A stretch of 64,000 nucleotides of DNA, taken from NCBI GenBank assembly GCA_035556555.1, contig DATMES010000027.1, positions 124,001-188,000 of the forward strand. The letters run 5' to 3'. Made by a program: the position numbers and the translations under genes. The notes beneath the pieces are model-generated. The model searched no databases. It saw nothing but the letters and a program-made list of their open reading frames with translations, and had not been told where the DNA came from. Positions 1 to 6,918 of this stretch are shown here, in pieces. The first letter of the stretch is position 1, and every line of letters starts with the position of its first letter. The DNA comes from Frankiaceae bacterium (lineage in GTDB: Bacteria; Actinomycetota; Actinomycetes; BP-191).

Positions 1-602
1 GTCGCGAGCAGCGCGGCGGTACCCGCCGTGGCGACCGCGAGGCCTGCCGCGCCGACGGCGCCGACGTCGGGACGCGCCCAGCGCGCCACCAGGACCGAGA
101 TCCCGGCGTACGTCCGCTCCAGCTCCGTGCGGGCACGCACGCGGACCCGGTACAGCAGCGTCTCGACGGTCTTGTACGACACCGCGAGGTGCTCGGCGAT
201 CTCCTGCGGCGACTGCCCGGCGGCCCGCGCCAGGACGACGTCGCGCTGGCGGGCCGGCAGGTCGGCGAGGCGTTCGGTGACCCAGGCGGCCTCCGCGCGG
301 TCGCAGACCGCCTCGTCGATGCCGGGCTCGTCCGCCGTGCGCGCCGTCAGCTTGGCCGTCACGCGGGTGGTGTGGGCGTGCGCCCGGTAGTGGTCGGTGC
401 AGAGCCTGCGGGTGGTCACGACGAGGAAGCCGGCGACGTTGGACTCGTCGAGCCCGGGAAACGTGACGCAGCGGGTCAGCGCCTCCTGCACGCACGCCTC
501 GGCGTCGCCGGGGTCGTGGACCAGGTGCCGGGCGATCGCGAGCAGGCGGGCGCGGTGCGGCAGCACGAGGTCCCAGCGCCTCGCGCGGTCGTCGTCGTCC
601 AC
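1..602 (-). CDS. ECF-like sigma-70 family RNA polymerase sigma factor, C-terminus cut by window edge
   Basis: The protein reads leftward from a GTG at 602 and runs off the left edge after about 200 residues. Region 2 is seen in roughly residues 10-70 (DAEACVQEALTRC, then TTRRLCTDHYRAH). Region 4 follows at about residues 110-155 (LPARQRDVVLARAAGQS, then the helix-turn-helix EIAEHLAVSYKTVETLLYRV). After region 4 comes a hydrophobic Ala/Gly/Val-rich stretch that could be a membrane segment, so this may be an ECF factor with a C-terminal membrane extension. The start is supported by GGGGAGGGG just upstream on this strand. It is divergent from the secreted protein at 759, with a palindrome between them. 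The target regulon is unknown. Confidence 0.85.
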   Translation of the reverse strand, partial: MDDDDRARRWDLVLPHRARLLAIARHLVHDPGDAEACVQEALTRCVTFPGLDESNVAGFLVVTTRRLCTDHYRAHAHTTRVTAKLTARTADEPGIDEAVCDRAEAAWVTERLADLPARQRDVVLARAAGQSPQEIAEHLAVSYKTVETLLYRVRVRARTELERTYAGISVLVARWARPDVGAVGAAGLAVATAGTAALLA

Positions 603-628
603 CCGTTCCCCTCCCCGTTCCGCGGTGC

Positions 629-645
629 CCGTATCTCTGATACGG
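629..645. promoter_or_regulatory. Palindrome CCGTATC-TCT-GATACGG upstream of the sigma factor gene
   Basis: Two perfect 7-bp arms with a 3-nt spacer lie 27 bp upstream of the sigma factor start, inside the divergent intergenic region 603-758. A second, looser inverted pair (ATCCCTC near 660 and GAGGGAT near 694) also lies in this gap. The spacing suggests an operator for autoregulation. That is inference: no matching regulator family was recognised. Confidence 0.4.
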
Positions 646-758
646 CGGCGCGGCGCGCATCCCTCGGAAGAACTTTTCCCGCGGCGCGCCGTGAGGGATT
701 CGCTGACGGCGGCCGTACCCCTGCCGTACGCAACGCCACTCAGGAGGGAAACCAACCC

Positions 759-1835
759 ATGCGATCCACCGCCCTGCGCCTCGGCACCGGCCTGCTGGCC
801 GTCGCCGCCGCGTTCACCGGCATGACCGGGACGGCCACCGCCGGCGACGACCCGAAGGCAACCGGCGCCGCCGTCAGCGCCCTGTCGTCGGTGCCCTACG
901 TCACGATCACCTCGGCCGGCCCCATCGGCTCCATCCACCTCGGCAACGAGCTCTCCTGCCAGGTCAACATCGCCTCGCCCGCGTCCACCGTCGTCGGCTC
1001 CGGTCTCGTCGGGTTCGGCGGCGGCGGGCAGGTCTACGGCCCGTCGCACGAGCCCGCGGACTGCGGCACGTTCCTGTCCTACGGGGGCATGCTGTACGGC
1101 CCCGACTTCTCGTCGCACGGGTACTCGGCGACGCCCTTCGGCTGGGGGAACCCGTACACGGCGTTCACGCCGGTCTCGCAGACGCCGCCGACGGGGTCCG
1201 GCACGCTCACCGACCCGTACATCGTCACCACGGTCGTCGACGCGGGCACGACCGGCATCCGGCTCACCCGGATCGACACGTACGTCACCGGGCGCACCGA
1301 CTACCGCAGCGACGTCGTCGTCACGAACACCACCGGCACCGCGCTGAGCGGGCTGCGGCTCTACCACGGTCTCGACTGCTACCTCGCGGGCAGCGACACC
1401 GGCACCGGCGTCGCCGTCGCCTCCGCGGCCACGGCGACGTCGCGCGTCGGCTGCACCAGCAACAACCGCACCATGCAGCTCGTCTCGCAGAGCGCCGGCA
1501 ACGGGTACTACGAGGACGACTACTGGGCCGTGTGGGAGCGGATCGACGGCCGCCTCCCGCTGCCGAACACCACGGACCCGACGCTGGTCGACAACGGCAT
1601 CGCGATCGACTGGGCGTTCGCCCTGCCGGCGCACGGGTCGGTGATCCGGTCGTTCCTCACGCAGTTCGTGAGCTCGCCGATCGTCATCTGGACCCCGGTC
1701 GACCCGATCCGGGTCGCCGTCGTCGTGCGGCCCGGCGAGTCCGCCACCGACCTGCCCGAGGCGGGGGTGCTCGTCGCCGTGTCGGCGGCCGGCGTGGAGC
1801 AGTCGTTCTCGCTGTGGGTGCCGACCGGGTCGTAA
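759..1835 (+). CDS. Secreted protein of unknown function, 358 aa
   Basis: The ATG at 759 is preceded by a strong ribosome site (CAGGAGGGA, 741-749). The first 28 or so residues form a Sec signal peptide: MRST, a hydrophobic Leu/Ala core, then an A-x-A-type end at TATAG. The mature part is rich in Gly, Thr, Ser and Val with few charges, and contains several cysteines (GNELSCQV, PADCGTF, GLDCYL, RVGCTSN) that could form disulfides. Tyr/Trp-rich patches such as YYEDDYWAVWERIDG suggest a beta-sheet extracellular domain. No catalytic motif was recognised. It is divergent from a sigma factor, which may control it. A strong terminator follows at once. Confidence 0.8.
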   Translation: MRSTALRLGTGLLAVAAAFTGMTGTATAGDDPKATGAAVSALSSVPYVTITSAGPIGSIHLGNELSCQVNIASPASTVVGSGLVGFGGGGQVYGPSHEPADCGTFLSYGGMLYGPDFSSHGYSATPFGWGNPYTAFTPVSQTPPTGSGTLTDPYIVTTVVDAGTTGIRLTRIDTYVTGRTDYRSDVVVTNTTGTALSGLRLYHGLDCYLAGSDTGTGVAVASAATATSRVGCTSNNRTMQLVSQSAGNGYYEDDYWAVWERIDGRLPLPNTTDPTLVDNGIAIDWAFALPAHGSVIRSFLTQFVSSPIVIWTPVDPIRVAVVVRPGESATDLPEAGVLVAVSAAGVEQSFSLWVPTGS

Positions 1836-1844
1836 CGGCACGAA

Positions 1845-1878
1845 ACGGAGCCCCGGCGCCCAGCCGCCGGGGCTCCGT
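1845..1878 (+). terminator. Strong hairpin terminator
   Basis: A perfect 14-bp stem (ACGGAGCCCCGGCG pairs with 1865-1878) with a 6-nt loop, 9 bp after the secreted protein stop. There is no long T tract, as is common in high-GC actinobacteria. It insulates the T4P cluster from the gene to its left. Confidence 0.85.
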
Positions 1879-1903
1879 CGTATGCGGGGAGGGGGCCGAA
1901 CGG

Positions 1904-1932
1904 CTCAAGGGGGGTTCCGCCGGTGCCGATGC
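1904..1932 (+). promoter_or_regulatory. Sigma-28 (WhiG/FliA)-like promoter of pilT-pilC
   Basis: CTCAAG (1904-1909), then 15 nt, then GCCGATGC (1925-1932). The second block matches the sigma-28 -10 element GCCGATAA at 6 of 8 positions. The pair lies between the upstream terminator and pilT, leaving a leader of about 65 nt. Four related pairs precede the other T4P units in this window. Confidence 0.6.
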
Positions 1933-2001
1933 TCCGTTCGTAGTACGGCACCCGGCCCGGAGCCGGAGTGCCCCGCTGTCCGCACTGGAAGGGGCTCGAG
2001 C

Positions 2002-3435
2002 GTGACCGCTCAGGGATCCGGCGACTCTTTCTTCGCCGCCTCGCCGCCGCCCGCGGCGTCACCGCTCGACCCGACGTGGCAGCCGCCCGCGGGCTCGCAG
2101 GCCACGGCGCCCCCGCCGCCGCCCGCTCCCGCCCCTGCTCCGCCCGCTCCGCCCGCTCCGGCGCCGGCTGCGCCCGCGCCGTTCGCGGCCGCGCCCCCCG
2201 CGCCCCCGGTCGCGCCGCCTCCCGCGCCCGCACCCCCGGTCGCGCCGCCCGCCGCGCCCGTCGCGCCGCCGGAGGCGTTCGCGCCGCCGCTGCCCGACGT
2301 CGACGTGGCCCCCGAGGACACCGAGAAGGCGTTCGTCCGCAGCGCCCTGGAGGAGGACAGCCGCGAGGAGGGTATCTTCCTCAACGACCTGCTCGTCCGC
2401 GTGCTCGACGGCGGCGGCTCCGACCTGCACCTCACGGCCGGCGCGCGCCCGACGATCCGCATCAACGGCCATCTCGTCGCGCTCGACGAGTACCCGATCC
2501 TCACGCCGCCGGTCCTGCAGAAGATGCTCTACGCGATCATCACGCAGAAGCAGCGCGAGCGGTTCGAGGAGGAGCTGGAGCTCGACTTCGCCTACGCCGT
2601 CCCCGGCAAGGCGCGGTTCCGTACCAACATCTACCGCCAGCGTGACGCGGTCGGCGCGGCGTTCCGCCTCATCCCGTTCGAGATCAAGAAGCTCGAGGAC
2701 CTCGGCATCCCGCCGACGGCCGCGAACTTCGCGATGCTGCCCCGCGGCTTCGTCCTCGTCACGGGACCCACGGGCTCCGGCAAGTCGACGACGCTCGCGT
2801 CGCTGCTCGACCTGGCGAACCGCCAGCGCCGCGACCACATCATGACCGTCGAGGACCCGATCGAGTTCCTGCACCGCCACCAGGGCTGCCTCGTGAACCA
2901 GCGCGAGGTGGGGGAGGACACCCACTCGTTCCAGAACGCGCTCAAGCACGTGCTGCGCCAGGACCCCGACATCATCCTGGTCGGCGAGATGCGCGACCTG
3001 GAGACGATCTCGGTGGCGCTGACCGCCGCCGAGACCGGTCACCTGGTCTTCGCCACCCTGCACACGCAGGACGCCGCCCAGACGATCGACCGCATCATCG
3101 ACGTCTTCCCGCCGCACCAGCAGCAGCAGGTCCGCGTCCAGCTCGCCGGCGCGCTGCAGGGCATCGTCGCCCAGCAGCTGTGCCGCACCGTGGACGGCAA
3201 GGGCCGCGTGGTCACGGCGGAGGTCCTCGTGGCCACGCCCGCCATCCGGAACCTCATCCGTGAGGGCAAGACGCACCAGATCTACTCGGCCATGCAGGCG
3301 GGCGCGAAGTTCGGCATGGCGACGATGGACCAGCACCTCGCCGAGCTGGTGAAGAAGGGCCGGATCACGTACGAGACCGGCATGGAGAAGTGCCACCACG
3401 TCGAGGACTTCACCCGGCTCTGCGGCCGGGCCTGA
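2002..3435 (+). CDS. pilT: Type IV pilus retraction ATPase PilT, with proline-rich N-terminal extension
   Basis: A hexameric secretion ATPase that powers pilus retraction at the inner face of the membrane; 477 residues from a GTG at 2002 with GGAAGGGG upstream. Residues about 12-100 are a Pro/Ala-rich, probably disordered extension. The ATPase core follows: Walker A GPTGSGKST at 255-263, Walker B region DPDIILVGEMRDLETI, His box HLVFATLHTQDAAQTIDRI. The PilT signature AIRNLIREGK identifies it as PilT and not PilB. It is first in a pilT-pilC unit, with 11 nt to pilC. An in-frame start at 1882 is rejected because it would overlap the promoter-like region and has no ribosome site. No PilB assembly ATPase is present in the window. 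Confidence 0.95.
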   Translation: MTAQGSGDSFFAASPPPAASPLDPTWQPPAGSQATAPPPPPAPAPAPPAPPAPAPAAPAPFAAAPPAPPVAPPPAPAPPVAPPAAPVAPPEAFAPPLPDVDVAPEDTEKAFVRSALEEDSREEGIFLNDLLVRVLDGGGSDLHLTAGARPTIRINGHLVALDEYPILTPPVLQKMLYAIITQKQRERFEEELELDFAYAVPGKARFRTNIYRQRDAVGAAFRLIPFEIKKLEDLGIPPTAANFAMLPRGFVLVTGPTGSGKSTTLASLLDLANRQRRDHIMTVEDPIEFLHRHQGCLVNQREVGEDTHSFQNALKHVLRQDPDIILVGEMRDLETISVALTAAETGHLVFATLHTQDAAQTIDRIIDVFPPHQQQQVRVQLAGALQGIVAQQLCRTVDGKGRVVTAEVLVATPAIRNLIREGKTHQIYSAMQAGAKFGMATMDQHLAELVKKGRITYETGMEKCHHVEDFTRLCGRA

Positions 3436-3446
3436 GAGGAACGCAG

Positions 3447-4667
3447 ATGGCTACGACGTACGCGTACAAGGTCCGCGACCGCGCCGGCAAGGTGCAGCAG
3501 GGGACCATCGAGGCGGACAACGCCTCGGCGGTGGCAGCCAAGCTCAAGGGGATGGGCTACGCGCCCCTCTCGATCGACGAGCACAAGGCCGGGCTCAAGA
3601 CCGAGATCAAGATCCCCGGCATGGGCGCGAAGAAGGTCAAGCTCAAGGACCTCGCGGTCATGTCGCGGCAGTTCGCGACGATGATCAACTCGGGCCTGTC
3701 GCTGCTGCGTGCCCTGTCGATCCTCTCCGAGCAGACCGAGAACCCCGAGCTGGCCCGCGTCCTCACCGAGGTCCGCAACGACGTCGAGACCGGCAACGCG
3801 CTGTCCGCCGCGCTCGCGAAGCACCCCAGGGTGTTCCCGCCGCTGATGGTCAACATGACCAAGGCCGGCGAGGTCGGCGGCTTCCTCGACTCCGTGCTGC
3901 TGCAGGTCGCCGAGAACTACGAGTCCGAGGTCAGGCTCCGCGGCAAGGTGAAGGCCGCCATGACGTACCCGGTCGTGGTCTTCATCCTCGCGATCCTCAT
4001 GTGCATCGTCATGCTGATCTTCATCGTGCCGACGTTCGCGGGGATGTTCGACACGCTCGGCGGCGAGCTGCCGGCACCGACCAAGGTGCTCATCTTCATG
4101 AGCGAGAAGCTGCGGCTCCTGCTGCCGGTCTTCATCGTGGCGTTCATCGGCTTCTGCATCACGTGGAAGAAGGTCAAGCACACCGACCGCGTACGGAACT
4201 TCGTCGACCCGATGAAGCTGAAGATGCCGGTGTTCGGCGGGCTGTTCCAGAAGATCGCCCTGAGCCGCTTCGCCCGCAACCTCGGCACGATGATGAAGTC
4301 CGGCGTCCCCATCCTGCAGAGCCTGGACATCGTCGCCGACACCACAGGCAACGTCGTCCTCGGCCGCGCCGTCCGTGACGTCCAGGAGTCGGTGCGTACC
4401 GGCGAGAGCCTGGCGAAGCCCCTCGAGGGCCACAAGGTCTTCCCGCCCATGGTCGTGCAGATGATGGCCGTCGGCGAGGACACCGGCGCCTTGGACACCA
4501 TGCTCATGAAGATCAGCCAGTTCTACGACCAGGAGGTCGAGGCAACCACCGAGTCGCTGACCGCCCTCATCGAGCCGCTGATGATCGCGTTCCTCGGCGC
4601 GGTGGTCGGCTCCATGATCGTCGCGCTCTACATGCCGATCTTCCGGATCTTCGACCTGATCAAGTAG
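3447..4667 (+). CDS. pilC: Type IV pilus inner-membrane platform protein PilC
   Basis: The platform protein that couples the PilB/PilT motors to pilin assembly; 406 residues, normal for the GspF/PilC family. Two GspF repeats are visible (about residues 68-190 and 270-392); each starts with an LAVMSRQFATMI- or IALSRFARNLGTMM-type helix, followed by GVPILQSLDI-like turns. Membrane segments lie at about 172-195, 222-241 and 372-398. The ATG at 3447 has GAGAGGA over the pilT stop, so the two genes are co-translated. A perfect hairpin terminator follows, so the pilin genes are a separate unit. Confidence 0.95.
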   Translation: MATTYAYKVRDRAGKVQQGTIEADNASAVAAKLKGMGYAPLSIDEHKAGLKTEIKIPGMGAKKVKLKDLAVMSRQFATMINSGLSLLRALSILSEQTENPELARVLTEVRNDVETGNALSAALAKHPRVFPPLMVNMTKAGEVGGFLDSVLLQVAENYESEVRLRGKVKAAMTYPVVVFILAILMCIVMLIFIVPTFAGMFDTLGGELPAPTKVLIFMSEKLRLLLPVFIVAFIGFCITWKKVKHTDRVRNFVDPMKLKMPVFGGLFQKIALSRFARNLGTMMKSGVPILQSLDIVADTTGNVVLGRAVRDVQESVRTGESLAKPLEGHKVFPPMVVQMMAVGEDTGALDTMLMKISQFYDQEVEATTESLTALIEPLMIAFLGAVVGSMIVALYMPIFRIFDLIK

Positions 4668-4679
4668 ACCTGCCCGCCC

Positions 4680-4710
4680 AGGAGCCGGTCCCCGTACGGG
4701 ACCGGCTCCT
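4680..4710 (+). terminator. Hairpin terminator after pilC
   Basis: A 13-bp perfect stem (AGGAGCCGGTCCC with its complement at 4698-4710) closed by a 5-nt loop, 12 bp after the pilC stop codon. Confidence 0.85.
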
Positions 4711-4733
4711 GGCATGTCCGGCATTGCCCGGCT

Positions 4734-4783
4734 GTTCCTTGCCGTTGCCGCGCCGGTCTCCCGCGTGATGATCTTCAAGGAAC
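4734..4783 (-). repeat. 50-bp dispersed intergenic repeat, family A, copy 1
   Basis: Bounded by GTTCCTT at the left and AAGGAAC at the right. Its conserved half reads GCGTGATGATCTTCAA on the plus strand (TTGAAGATCATCACGC on the other), next to GCCGGTCTC. Four more copies of exactly 50 bp lie at 11537, 19916, 37454 and 50783. This copy is in reverse orientation relative to the 50783 copy. Confidence 0.85.
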
Positions 4784-4856
4784 CAGAAGCGAGCCGTGGT
4801 TACGCTGGCCGCCGCGGAGAGGCACGGCGCGTGCGTGCGCCATCCAGCTGGGACAG

Positions 4857-5204
4857 GTGCGTGAGTCCATGAGCCGACGAGACACCGTGCTGGAAGAGTT
4901 CTTCGGGGCCTACTTCAACCCGGACTGGCAGCTCGACGCCGTAAACGCGAGTGAAGTAGTCGCCGAGTACGCCGGACATACCCCGCTGAACCAGATCCAG
5001 GGCGTCGTCACATCGCTCAGGGAGCTGCTGGCCGAGCCGCTCGACGAGCAGGCGCTCCACGACCTGCTTCGCCAGAAGTACTCCTCGTACTACGACCCCC
5101 GGCAGGCAGGCACCACGATGCGCGCGTGGCTGACGGAGCTGGAGCGACACGTCGCGTCCGGTGACGGGTCGACGTTCCCCCGGATGCCGCGAAGTTCCTG
5201 CTAA
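4857..5204 (+). CDS. CdiI-like contact-dependent inhibition immunity protein, orphan
   Basis: A small acidic cytosolic protein of 115 residues from the GTG at 4857, or 111 from the ATG at 4869; neither start has an ideal ribosome site. LEEFFGAYFNPDWQLD at the N-terminus, the central Leu-rich helices (SLRELLAEPLDEQALHDLL) and a YYDPRQAGTTMRAWLTELE tail fit the CdiI immunity family whose members carry an LxxFFGAYFxxDW motif. Such proteins block toxins delivered by neighbours. No CdiA-type toxin is nearby; the gene stands alone between pilC and the pilin riboswitch. The assignment rests on pattern memory of the family, not a search. Confidence 0.65.
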   Translation: MRESMSRRDTVLEEFFGAYFNPDWQLDAVNASEVVAEYAGHTPLNQIQGVVTSLRELLAEPLDEQALHDLLRQKYSSYYDPRQAGTTMRAWLTELERHVASGDGSTFPRMPRSSC

Positions 5205-5229
5205 AGGACCCCCGGGTCACGCCCGAAGT
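5201..5229 (+). promoter_or_regulatory. Possible sigma-28-like promoter of pilA1
   Basis: CTAAAG (5201-5206; it overlaps the preceding stop codon), then 15 nt, then CCCGAAGT (5222-5229). The -35 part fits sigma-28 well; the -10 part keeps only CCGA. The predicted start point would fall just before the riboswitch, which supports the position. It is the weakest of the five related promoters. Confidence 0.4.
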
Positions 5230-5255
5230 ACTAGGTGTCAACGTAAGAGCCGCAC

Positions 5256-5336
5256 GGCAGAGCAACGGCACACCCGTCGCGAGGCGGGGTCGCAAAGCCA
5301 AGGAACCCGCAGGACCCGCAGGTCAGCCTGGCTGCC
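5256..5336 (+). promoter_or_regulatory. GEMM-I (cyclic-di-GMP-type) riboswitch upstream of pilA1
   Basis: The segment has the layout of a GEMM-I aptamer. P1 is formed by GGCAG (5256-5260) with CTGCC (5332-5336). A P2 arm contains a GNRA tetraloop (GTCGCGAGGC). The hallmark GTCGCAAAGCC lies at about 5290-5299, followed by a P3 arm with repeated CCCGCAGG. The 3' strand GGTCAGCCTGGCTGCC corresponds to GGTAGCGGGGTTACC in the Vibrio Vc2 aptamer. A short CCCTC/GAGGG hairpin near 5347-5360 may belong to the expression platform. The pilin start is 86 nt downstream. Known GEMM-I RNAs bind c-di-GMP, and some bind cGAMP; ligand choice cannot be read here. Confidence 0.85.
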
Positions 5337-5422
5337 TCGGCCGGCACCCTCCCCGGAGGGGGTCGCGCGAGGGCACAGCACTACCACGCGCGGCTCACAT
5401 CTTCGTCAGGGAAAGGGCAGAC

Positions 5423-5824
5423 ATGCTCGCTCGGATCCGCAAGGCCCAGCAGGAGGAGGGTGGCTTCACCCTCATCGAGCTCCTGGTCGTCATCATCATC
5501 ATCGGCATCCTCGCCGCCATCGCGATCCCGACCTTCCTCAAGCAGCGTGAGAAGGGCTGGCTCGCGGCCGTCAAGAGCGACGTCAAGAACGCCGCCACGG
5601 CGGAGGAGTCCTACGCGACGGACCACGACGGTCAGTACACCGCGACCATCGCGGACCTGACGGCCGAGGGCTACAACGAGTCGACCGACGTCGACGTCAC
5701 CCCGGCGGTCGGCAACCCGGCCACCTCGTTCACCCTCTGCGGTGAGCACGCGAAGCTGACGGGCAAGTTCGTCCACTACAGCTCCGCGACCGGCCAGACG
5801 GTCGTCAACGCCGTCGCCTGCTAA
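5423..5824 (+). CDS. pilA: Type IV major pilin, PilA-like (copy 1)
   Basis: A prepilin of 133 residues. The leader MLARIRKAQQEEGG ends in a class III cleavage site, Gly14 before FTLIE, with Glu at mature position 5. The hydrophobic assembly helix continues as LLVVIIIIGILAAIAIPTFL. The globular part is short, with a likely disulfide between Cys106 and the C-terminal Cys133. ATG 5423 follows AGGGAAAGGGCAG. It is monocistronic between the riboswitch and a strong terminator with four Ts, which suits a highly expressed structural subunit. The riboswitch and the sigma-28-like promoter would control it. Confidence 0.93.
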   Translation: MLARIRKAQQEEGGFTLIELLVVIIIIGILAAIAIPTFLKQREKGWLAAVKSDVKNAATAEESYATDHDGQYTATIADLTAEGYNESTDVDVTPAVGNPATSFTLCGEHAKLTGKFVHYSSATGQTVVNAVAC

Positions 5825-5842
5825 GACCCGCTAGACCCGGAG

Positions 5843-5871
5843 AGGGGCGGCCCGCGAGGGCCGCCCCTTTT
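5843..5871 (+). terminator. Intrinsic terminator after pilA1
   Basis: Stem GGGGCGGCCC with GGGCCGCCCC around a GCGA loop, followed by TTTT. It is one of the few hairpins in this window with a T tract. Confidence 0.92.
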
Positions 5872-5883
5872 CGCGTGCCCGGG

Positions 5884-5912
5884 CTCAATGCGCCGGGGCG
5901 GCGATCCGATCA
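5884..5912 (+). promoter_or_regulatory. Sigma-28-like promoter of pilA2
   Basis: CTCAAT (5884-5889), then 15 nt, then TCCGATCA (5905-5912). The -10 element ends only 7 bp before the ATG at 5920, so the transcript would be nearly leaderless. Confidence 0.5.
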
Positions 5913-5919
5913 ACAGTCC

Positions 5920-6330
5920 ATGGGTACGCGCGAGAGGGACGAGGGCTTCACGCTCATCGAGCTGCTCGTCGTGATCGTCATCATCGGCATCCTCGCGGCG
6001 ATCGCGATCCCGTCGTACCTGCGGCACCGCGAGAAGGCGTACCGCGCGCAGGCGGTCCACGACATGAAGAACGCCGCGCTGGCGATGGAGACGTTCGCGA
6101 CGGACAACGCGACGTTCAGCTACGCCGGCCTGGACGGGGCGACGGAGAGCACGCCGGCGATCCAGGCGGAGGGGTTCCGCCCGTCGGACTGGGTGAGCCT
6201 GACGGTGTCGGCGACGGACACGTCGTACTGCATCGAGGGTCAGAACCAGTTCGTGCCCGGCAAGACGTTCGTCTACCGCAGCGACAGCGGCATCGTGCAG
6301 ATCGGGCTGAACGGCCTGGTCACCTGTTAG
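5920..6330 (+). CDS. pilA: Type IV pilin, PilA-like (copy 2)
   Basis: A second prepilin, 136 residues, with the short leader MGTRERDEG, cleavage before FTLIE and Glu at mature position 5. The assembly helix is nearly identical to that of pilA1 (LLVVIVIIGILAAIAIPSYL), while the head domain differs. Two cysteines close to the end (SYCIEG and the final residue) resemble the pilA1 disulfide. It lies 95 bp after pilA1, beyond that gene's terminator, so it has its own promoter. A longer in-frame start at 5875 would add an untypical leader overlapping the terminator and was rejected. It may be an alternative major pilin or a tip pilin. Confidence 0.9.
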   Translation: MGTRERDEGFTLIELLVVIVIIGILAAIAIPSYLRHREKAYRAQAVHDMKNAALAMETFATDNATFSYAGLDGATESTPAIQAEGFRPSDWVSLTVSATDTSYCIEGQNQFVPGKTFVYRSDSGIVQIGLNGLVTC

Positions 6331-6374
6331 AGCGGGGGCTAAGCCCGTCGCCGCGCATTCATTCGCCCGTACGG

Positions 6375-6404
6375 CTCAAGCGAGTGCCGGTTCCGTGCCG
6401 ATAA
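6375..6404 (+). promoter_or_regulatory. Sigma-28-like promoter of the minor pilin operon
   Basis: CTCAAG (6375-6380), 16 nt, then GCCGATAA (6397-6404), a perfect match to the sigma-28 -10 consensus. This is the best of the five related sites and lies 37 bp before the first minor pilin start. Confidence 0.7.
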
Positions 6405-6441
6405 GCCAGGCGTGATGGTCCACGAAGGCGGAGGTCGAGGC

Positions 6442-6918
6442 GTGCTGCGAAGGACCGGCCCACGCGACGAGGGCGGCTTCACGCTCATCGAGACGATGGT
6501 CGCGATGGTGCTGTTCGGCATCCTCGTGACGCTCGCCGTGGGCCCGTACGCCAACTACCGCGGCAAGCAGCAGCACACGGCCGCGACGCGCGAGCTGGTG
6601 GCGTTCCTCCGCAGGGCGCAGGTGCGCGCGGTGGCCGAGGAGACGACGTACCGCGTGGACCTCACCGCCTCGTCGGCGACGGTGTACCGGTTCAACGGCG
6701 CGTCGTACGACGCCGGCCAGGTCATCGCGCCGCCGTCGTCGCGGATCACGTACACGGGCGCGGCGTTCACGCAGTCCGGTGGCGGCAGCGGCACCAGCGT
6801 GTGGTTCTACGCGCGCGGCTCCGGCAGCAAGGGGTCGGTGACGGTGACGCGTTCCGGCACCAGCAAGACCTACCGCATCGACGTCGAAGGGCTGACCGCT
6901 CGTGTCTCGTACGAGTAA
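6442..6918 (+). CDS. Minor pilin / GspH-FimT-like pseudopilin
   Basis: A prepilin-like protein of 158 residues with leader MLRRTGPRDEGG, cleavage before FTLIE and Glu at position 5. The helix TMVAMVLFGILVTLAVGPYA is followed by a Ser/Thr/Gly-rich beta domain. The GTG at 6442 was chosen over starts at 6412 and 6415 because GGAGG lies 7 nt upstream and the leader is of usual length. It is the first gene of a five-gene unit with three more pilin-like proteins and the peptidase, and overlaps the next gene by 17 nt. A role in pilus initiation or priming is inferred from the family. Confidence 0.85.
   Translation: MLRRTGPRDEGGFTLIETMVAMVLFGILVTLAVGPYANYRGKQQHTAATRELVAFLRRAQVRAVAEETTYRVDLTASSATVYRFNGASYDAGQVIAPPSSRITYTGAAFTQSGGGSGTSVWFYARGSGSKGSVTVTRSGTSKTYRIDVEGLTARVSYE

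Noticed and set aside
1882-2001. Upstream start for pilT at 1882
   Set aside because: It would place 40 extra codons over the promoter-like sequence, and the GTG at 2002 has a ribosome site.
5875-5919. Longer pilA2 with a 24-residue leader
   Set aside because: The start would overlap the pilA1 terminator and the promoter-like site, and the ATG at 5920 gives a normal short leader.
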